NCBI RefSeq assembly: GCF_014218705.1 | Contig: NZ_JABBJF010000008.1 | Span: 62,001 to 126,000 of the forward strand | Reading direction: 5' to 3' | Length of the DNA stretch: 64,000 nt | Origin: Kluyvera sichuanensis | GTDB taxonomy: Bacteria; Pseudomonadota; Gammaproteobacteria; Enterobacterales; Enterobacteriaceae | Shown here: positions 59,033-64,000 of the stretch, in pieces | How positions within the stretch are numbered: position 1 is the stretch's first letter | How the letters are laid out: each line of letters opens with the position of its first letter | Notes under the pieces: generated by a model | Databases searched by the model: none | Seen by the model: the letters and a program-made list of their open reading frames with translations, nothing else | Told to the model about the DNA's origin: nothing | Made by a program: the position numbers and the translations under genes

Positions 59033-59854
59033 CTACATCGTGCGGCAGTGACGGCGGTACTCTGACGGCGAACGCGCCGTGTGCTTGCGGAAGATTCGGC
59101 AGAAGTAGTTGCTGTCTTCAAAGCCGCAGTGATGGGCTATCTCTTTGATTTTCATCTCATACCCACGCAGTAATTTCTTCGCCAGCTCAAGCCGCACGGC
59201 GGTCAGATACTCATTGAATCCCACCGAGCCGGACTTCTGAAACAGATGCGACAGGTAGTTCGGCGTAATATGGAACTTCTTCGCCACCGTCTCCCGGCTG
59301 AGCGCCTCAGCGGCGTGCTCGTCGATATACTCCTGAACGGCGAGAAACAGCTCTTTGCTCTTGCTCACCGTATCTGCCAGATGGGTAAGCTGATCGATAC
59401 AGTGGCTCAGCAGCCCGCTTAGCACGATCTGCGCCGTGGGCATCACCGGGCGAATAGCCAGTTCGTTCATCGCCAGCAGCAGATACGATCCTACCCGCGG
59501 GCCCAGCCGCGCCACGTGCTGCTTACGAATTTCCACAAATTTTTTGCCGTCGTACCGCTGCAGGCTGAAGCCGAGCTTCTGTTTGCTGAACAGAATGCTC
59601 AGCGTGGTAGCCGGGCCTTGCCACTGCGGGGCGTTCCAGCGGCCACCGGGCAGATAGAGCGCCTGCAGCGGGCCGAGCGGCGCGCTCAGGCAACCGTCGG
59701 CAAGCTCGCCTTCCAGCACGATCTCCAGACGGGGAAACGACACGCTCATCGCCAGCTCCGGCGCGGGCTGCGAGGTTTGCGGAAACCGCACGACAAGGTC
59801 GCTTTGCCGGGCAAGCAGCTGCTCCAGCACGGGGACGAGGGATTGCTCTGACAT
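59033..59854 (-). CDS. AraC-family transcriptional regulator
   Basis: A 273-residue regulator. The N-terminal half looks like a cupin-type sensor domain (LEGELADGC, LYLPGGRWNAPQW). The C-terminal half has two AraC helix-turn-helix motifs (SRETVAKKFHITPNYLSHLFQKS and KIKEIAHHCGFEDSNYFCRIFRKH, split by a linker helix). ATG 59854 has AGGA at good spacing; the frame to 59896 is less likely. It is divergent from the PhyH-type dioxygenase gene (161 bases between starts) and probably activates it. Confidence 0.85.
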   Translation of the reverse strand: MSEQSLVPVLEQLLARQSDLVVRFPQTSQPAPELAMSVSFPRLEIVLEGELADGCLSAPLGPLQALYLPGGRWNAPQWQGPATTLSILFSKQKLGFSLQRYDGKKFVEIRKQHVARLGPRVGSYLLLAMNELAIRPVMPTAQIVLSGLLSHCIDQLTHLADTVSKSKELFLAVQEYIDEHAAEALSRETVAKKFHITPNYLSHLFQKSGSVGFNEYLTAVRLELAKKLLRGYEMKIKEIAHHCGFEDSNYFCRIFRKHTARSPSEYRRHCRTM

Positions 59855-60015
59855 GTTCATGTCCTGGTTATTATTCTGGATTTTGAATCTCATCACACTT
59901 TATTTTGCTGTACACAAAAATCCAGTGTTGTGTAGCTATCTCATACAGAATGCCGACCGCTCGTGCAGTAACTTTTCATACATGTTGTGAAATGGTTAAC
60001 AAAAGAGAGGGCGGT

Positions 60016-60783
60016 ATGGACAAGCAAGCGGCATTCTGGCTGGAGGCGCTGGGCGCGAGTGGCGAACTGTCAGCGACAATGAAACATGAACTGGATACTC
60101 AGGGTTACACCATCGTCCACGGCGTGGCGGATGCCGACTGGCTGGCGGCGATGCGCGAGCGCATTGACTATCTGGTGGAGAAAGAAGGGGAGAACCTGGC
60201 GGTGGAGCACCATCAGGAAGAGACGGCGACGCGCGTGGCGAACCTCGTCAACAAGGGCGTGGTGTGGGAGAAGGTGTGGTCGCATCCGCTGATTTTGTCG
60301 GCGTGCCGCTATATCTTTGAGGGCGAGTTTAAAATTTCCAGCCTCAACGCCCGCGAGGCGCTGTACAACGGCGGCCATCAGCCGCTACACGCTGACTGGA
60401 AAAAGCCGCGTCCGGATTTCCCGAAGGTTCACCTGGTCAACACCATCTGGGCGATTGACGATCTCTACGCCGCCAACGGCGCGCCGCGGATTATTCCGGC
60501 AACCCATCTGCGCCCGGAATTGCCGGAAGAGGTGCTGGAGGATGTGGGGTTGCCGCACCCGGATGAGGTGATTTTTGAGGCGCCAGCAGGCAGTGTGATG
60601 ATCTACAACGCCCACGCCTGGCACGGTGGCACCACTAACCGCGAAGGCTCTCGCCGCCGGGTACTTCACGGGCTGTATATCGACCGTGCGGATACCGCGC
60701 AGCAGGATCAGCGCCGCTGGTTAACGCCGGAAACGGCGAGCCGGTTGACCCCGGCGCAGAAGTGGTTGTTGGATGTGGAATGA
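60016..60783 (+). CDS. Phytanoyl-CoA dioxygenase (PhyH)-family Fe(II)/2-oxoglutarate oxygenase
   Basis: A 255-residue oxygenase of the PhyH family, which hydroxylates small molecules using Fe(II) and 2-oxoglutarate. The metal triad is visible as the HxD in PLHADWKKP and a distal His in AWHGGTTN. The Arg that holds 2-oxoglutarate is likely in SRRRVLHGLYIDR. ATG 60016 with AGAGGG upstream is the start. Its substrate is unknown. It is divergent from an AraC regulator and convergent with pflC. Confidence 0.85.
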   Translation: MDKQAAFWLEALGASGELSATMKHELDTQGYTIVHGVADADWLAAMRERIDYLVEKEGENLAVEHHQEETATRVANLVNKGVVWEKVWSHPLILSACRYIFEGEFKISSLNAREALYNGGHQPLHADWKKPRPDFPKVHLVNTIWAIDDLYAANGAPRIIPATHLRPELPEEVLEDVGLPHPDEVIFEAPAGSVMIYNAHAWHGGTTNREGSRRRVLHGLYIDRADTAQQDQRRWLTPETASRLTPAQKWLLDVE

Positions 60784-60790
60784 GATGTTG

Positions 60791-60870
60791 TGCCGGCCCC
60801 GGGGTCGGCATAAACGCCTCGCCCGGGCTACATGAGCGTGTAGCCCGGCCAAGCGGAGCGCCGCCGGGGA
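60791..60870. repeat. REP/BIME-like palindromic repeat, copy 3
   Basis: CTCGCCCGGGCTAC (ending at 60831) faces GTAGCCCGGCCAAGCGGAGC (from 60840), followed by GCCGCCGGGG, in the gap between the convergent dioxygenase and pflC stop codons. It is nearly identical to the copy at 8193-8262. Confidence 0.82.
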
Positions 60871-60880
60871 TGCTCGGCGC

Positions 60881-61756
60881 TCATCCCCCCATCACCACCC
60901 GATATCCCGCTTGTTCCACCATCGCTTGAATTGGTGCAATCTCCTCGAGCTCCGGCGCTTTTATCCCCGCCATTGCCCACTCGCGCTCCAGCAGGGAATA
61001 CTTCGGCTCGCCGTACTGATGGAACGGCAGCAGATGCACTTCCTCAATAGGCAGCGGCGCCAGAAACGCCAGAATCTGTGCGACGTTCTTAGCGTTGAGG
61101 GTGTAACCAGGGATCAGCGGCAGCCGTGGAATCACTTTGATGCCCTCCGTCACCAGCAGGCGAAAGTTCTCCAGCACCCGCGGCTGGTTCATGCTGAGCA
61201 CCTGACGCGCCTGCGCGCAGTCCATGATTTTCAGGTCAAACAGCACCTCATCGCACGCCTGCGCCAGCGGCAGCAGGCGGCGAGGGGAGGTATCGCCCGC
61301 GGTTTCAATGGCGGTGCGAATGCCCCACTGCTTGAGACGCTGTAAAAAGCGGGTGGCGAACTCGGCCTGCATCAGCACTTCGCCGCCGGAAAGCGTTACG
61401 CCGCCGCCCGACGCGCGGAAGAACACGTCGTCTTTGAGCACTTCCCGTTCGAGCGATTCCAGCGTCACGTCACGGCCAATATGTTCCCACGCCCCGGACG
61501 GACACTCCTCGGCATCCTGCAAACAGGTGGCGCAGTGCAGGCACTTGCTCTCCCGGCGGACGGTCTCGATTTTCGGCGACATCGACTCCGGGTTGGCGCA
61601 CCACGGGCAGGTATGTGGGCAGCCTTTAAAGAACACCACCGTGCGGATGCCCTGACCGTCGTTAAGCGAATAGCGCTGGATATTGAAAATGCGCGCCGTG
61701 TCGGCGCGCGTCTCAATCACCTCACAGTTGATGCGCGGTGCGGCGGATAATGTCAT
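60881..61756 (-). CDS. pflC: PflC, glycyl-radical-enzyme activating protein
   Basis: PflC is a radical SAM activase that abstracts a hydrogen from a glycine of its partner, PflD. The 291-residue protein has the radical SAM cysteines in GCPHTCPWCANPE (CxxxCxxC). An inserted ferredoxin-like cluster (CLHCATCLQDAEECPSG) is typical of activases for enzymes other than PFL proper. GGGVTLSGGEVLMQ and LPLIPGYTL follow. ATG 61756 gives the E. coli-like N-terminus and overlaps the end of pflD by 35 bases, so the two are coupled; the frame to 61825 is spurious. Confidence 0.93.
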   Translation of the reverse strand: MTLSAAPRINCEVIETRADTARIFNIQRYSLNDGQGIRTVVFFKGCPHTCPWCANPESMSPKIETVRRESKCLHCATCLQDAEECPSGAWEHIGRDVTLESLEREVLKDDVFFRASGGGVTLSGGEVLMQAEFATRFLQRLKQWGIRTAIETAGDTSPRRLLPLAQACDEVLFDLKIMDCAQARQVLSMNQPRVLENFRLLVTEGIKVIPRLPLIPGYTLNAKNVAQILAFLAPLPIEEVHLLPFHQYGEPKYSLLEREWAMAGIKAPELEEIAPIQAMVEQAGYRVVMGG

Positions 61757-64000
61757 CCTGAATCTCCTTCGACAGTTCGACAAAGAAGGCGCTGTAGCCC
61801 GCCACGCGAACCACCAGCCCGGCAAAATCCTGCGGGCGCTGCTGGGCTTCGCGCAGGGTTTCGGCGTTCACCACGTTGAACTGAATATGCTGGAGCTTGA
61901 GTTTGGTAAAGGCGTGCAGGAAATCCGCCAGCTTGTTGAGACCGCTTTCCCCCTCCAGCGTCGCCGGGGTGAACTTGACGTTCAGCAGCGTGCCGTTAGA
62001 GAGCAGATAGTTATCGAGCTTGCTCACTGACTTCAGCACCGCCGTTGGCCCCTGACCGTCCTGGCCGACCATCGGCGACAGCCCGCCGTCCGCCAGCTGT
62101 TCACCGGCAAAACGTCCGTCCGGCGTCGCGCCCACCACCGATCCCAGCGGCACGTGGGCAGAGACGGTATAGGAGCCCGGCGTAAACTGGCCGCCGCGCG
62201 GGTTACGGTACTTTTCCACCTCTTTGCAGTAAAAACGCAGCAGATCGGCGCTGATGTTATCAACATCGTCAATGTCGTTACCGTATTTTTCAAAGCGGTT
62301 AATCAGCCGTGCGCGAACCTTCTCGCCCTCCGGCGTGGCGAAGTTGGCCTTCAGCACCGCCAGCAGTTCGTCGAAGCTCATGCGCTGCTGGTCGAACACC
62401 ATCCCTTTCAGCGCATGCAGCGAATCGCTCAGGTTGGCGATTCCGATACCCTGTACCCCGGAGAAATTGTAGCGCGCGCCGCCGTCGGTGATGTCTTTGC
62501 CGTTGGCGATACAGTCTTCAACAAACGAGGAGAGCAGCGGCACCGGCGCCCAGTCGCGATGGCCGATATCGCAGATATTGCTGCCTTCCACCATCAGCTT
62601 AATGTAGTGGCGAATCTTGTCGCGAATGCTCGTCAGCAGGTCGTCGTAGGTGAGTTGCGCATTGCCTTCGTGCTCAAGCATGACGATTTCCATCACCTTC
62701 AACAGGTTGAACATGGCGATATCGTGCAACCCGTAGGTGCGCCCCGGAATCGACAGCTCGACGCAGCCGACCACCGCGTAATCGCGGGCATCTTCCAGCG
62801 ACACGCCGCGGTTGAGGAACGCGGGCACCACCACTTCATCGTTGAAGATCTGCGGGATCCCGGTGCCGAGGCGCACGGTTTCGGCGGTTTTGCGCAGGAA
62901 CGGGCGGTCAATCAGTTCGTTGACCCGCACGCCGAGGTTCGGCTGCGGCAGGCGCACGTTCTGGTAGGCATCCAGACAGGTAAAGGAGAGGATGTTCACC
63001 GCGCTGCGACCGTTCTCGGTCAGGCCGCCGAGCAGGGCGGTGTAGCCGGTCGGGAAGCCCGCGAAGTAGCGGGCGCTACTGGTGGAACGCAGCAGCACGA
63101 TATCGTTGCACTTCACCCACAAGGATTCGAGCAATTCCTGCATAAACGCCGGGTCTTCGCCGTGGTTCAGCGACGCCTGCCAGAACGGCAGCATGTACTG
63201 GTCAAAGCGGCCGAGCGAAATGGAACTGGCGTTCGACTCATACTGCAAAATGATGTTCATGTACCAGAACAGCTGGCTGGCCTGCCAGAAGTTTTCCGGC
63301 TTCTGCGCGGCGTTATGGCGCGAGATGCTAGCGATGGTTTCCAGCTCCTGACGACGCTGCGGGTCATTGCAGCCGCTTGCCATCTCGTCGGCCAGCGCGG
63401 CGTAGCGCAGGATGTGGCGCTGGGAGGCTTCCAGCAGAATCAGCACCGCCTGATAAAAGACGTTATCAGGCTGCTCGCGCAGATGGGCGTGCATCTCATT
63501 AACCAGCGCGTCCAGGCCGTTATTCAGCAGGCGCGGGTAGTCGATAATGATATGGCCCTGGCCTTTGTCGGTCTGGTTGACGCTGAAAATCTGCGTGCTG
63601 ACGGCGGCTTTTACTTCGTCGGTCATCTGGGCGTTGATGAAATCCTTCATCGAGCGCTTTTCCCAGTACGGGAACAGTTCGTCGCGGTACAGGCGCTTAT
63701 CGTCATCGCTAATGTTGAAGCGGTCCTGCGGGCGAGTCGGGAACTGGTCCAGCTCTTTTAACAGCCAGTACGGGTCCATCTCCGGCGACATAATCCCGGC
63801 GCGTGGTTTGATGGTGCGGTTCCCGGCAATCAACTCATCTTCACGAATGCTGATGGCGACGTTATCGAGAATATGGGCGGTGGCTTTGGCGCGGCGAATG
63901 AGCACCGGCTCGCCGTCGGTCTGACGATGGCTTTCGGTGTAGAGGACGGCGCGTTCAAGGGAGATTTCGCGCGGGTTGGCGAAGAGGGCGTCTTTCAGGC
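61722..64000 (-). CDS. pflD: PflD, glycyl radical enzyme (5' end beyond window)
   Basis: About 758 of an expected 765 residues are visible; the frame stays open to the right edge, so only some seven N-terminal residues are missing. It closely matches E. coli PflD (called formate acetyltransferase 2). The glycyl-radical loop near the end is VRVAGYSAFF. The thiyl cysteine sits in VVGCVELSIPG, with a Glu two residues on and an Asp 14 residues on (LHD). This C-x-E...D set is that of diol/glycerol dehydratases; the Cys-Cys pair of true pyruvate formate-lyase is absent. Its real reaction is unknown. pflC follows and overlaps. Confidence 0.92.
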   Translation of the reverse strand, partial: LKDALFANPREISLERAVLYTESHRQTDGEPVLIRRAKATAHILDNVAISIREDELIAGNRTIKPRAGIMSPEMDPYWLLKELDQFPTRPQDRFNISDDDKRLYRDELFPYWEKRSMKDFINAQMTDEVKAAVSTQIFSVNQTDKGQGHIIIDYPRLLNNGLDALVNEMHAHLREQPDNVFYQAVLILLEASQRHILRYAALADEMASGCNDPQRRQELETIASISRHNAAQKPENFWQASQLFWYMNIILQYESNASSISLGRFDQYMLPFWQASLNHGEDPAFMQELLESLWVKCNDIVLLRSTSSARYFAGFPTGYTALLGGLTENGRSAVNILSFTCLDAYQNVRLPQPNLGVRVNELIDRPFLRKTAETVRLGTGIPQIFNDEVVVPAFLNRGVSLEDARDYAVVGCVELSIPGRTYGLHDIAMFNLLKVMEIVMLEHEGNAQLTYDDLLTSIRDKIRHYIKLMVEGSNICDIGHRDWAPVPLLSSFVEDCIANGKDITDGGARYNFSGVQGIGIANLSDSLHALKGMVFDQQRMSFDELLAVLKANFATPEGEKVRARLINRFEKYGNDIDDVDNISADLLRFYCKEVEKYRNPRGGQFTPGSYTVSAHVPLGSVVGATPDGRFAGEQLADGGLSPMVGQDGQGPTAVLKSVSKLDNYLLSNGTLLNVKFTPATLEGESGLNKLADFLHAFTKLKLQHIQFNVVNAETLREAQQRPQDFAGLVVRVAGYSAFFVELSKEIQDDIIRRTAHQL

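Noticed and set aside
62154-63761. Long plus-strand ORF (535 codons) opposite pflD
   Set aside because: Antisense shadow of pflD with the same biased composition and no ribosome site or motif.

Overview
The window is chromosomal DNA from an enteric gammaproteobacterium (order Enterobacterales). Gene order and protein sequences follow the E. coli segment running from ppnN/queF past relA, pyrG-eno, cysJIH, cysDNC and rpoS to mutS. Several differences point to the Klebsiella/Raoultella/Enterobacter group: a kpdBCD-type hydroxyarylic acid decarboxylase operon between rpoS and mutS, no mazEF between relA and mazG, no CRISPR-cas between cysH and iap, and a heme-uptake (hmu) operon beyond mutS. The genus cannot be fixed without database searches. 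No rRNA, tRNA, prophage, insertion sequence or CRISPR array was seen.

Layout: (1) 1-5.4 kb: ppnN and queF leftward, syd rightward, the CsrA-sequestering sRNA csrB with a perfect-looking UvrY site upstream, then yqcC-truC-yqcA. (2) 5.6-11 kb: a glucarate operon gudD-garK, facing barA, the sensor kinase that drives csrB through UvrY. (3) 11-19 kb: rlmD, relA, mazG, pyrG, eno. (4) 18.8-24.4 kb: an uncharacterised extended SDR, a GntP-family permease with a two-site operator, then queE, agp and queD. (5) 24.7-35.5 kb: the sulfate-assimilation genes cysJIH and cysDNC. Between them lie a LysR/NTF2-like/SDR cassette and iap, at the place where E. coli carries its type I-E CRISPR-cas. (6) 35.6-42.4 kb: ygbE, ftsB-ispD-ispF-truD-surE-pcm-nlpD-rpoS, a dense housekeeping run with many stop/start overlaps. 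(7) 42.4-48.6 kb: a MarR regulator divergent from kpdBCD, a 745-base AT-richer gap with an orphan promoter and terminator, then mutS. (8) 48.9-59 kb: yedE-yedF, a secreted nucleoside-hydrolase-like protein, the hmuRSTUV heme operon with a Fur box inside its promoter, a SelW/Rdx-like protein and ygbA. (9) 59-64 kb: an AraC regulator divergent from a PhyH-type dioxygenase, then pflC-pflD, with pflD running off the right edge.

Functional links inside the window: BarA (with UvrY, not here) activates csrB. GudD and GarK bracket the glucarate-to-2-phosphoglycerate route, whose product is consumed by enolase, also encoded here. CysDNC makes PAPS, CysH reduces it to sulfite, and CysJI reduces sulfite to sulfide. 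QueD, QueE and QueF are three steps of queuosine biosynthesis. NlpD carries the main rpoS promoter. The hmu genes form a complete outer-membrane-to-cytoplasm heme import route.

The material most worth checking lies in the accessory joints: the orphan transcription unit between kpdD and mutS, the paired operators of the GntP permease, the palindrome and leader hairpin upstream of gudD, the non-canonical HmuR, the AraC-PhyH pair, and PflD, whose active site does not look like a pyruvate formate-lyase. I did not find a clearly new multi-gene system. Gene names rest on remembered family sequences and motifs, not on a search.
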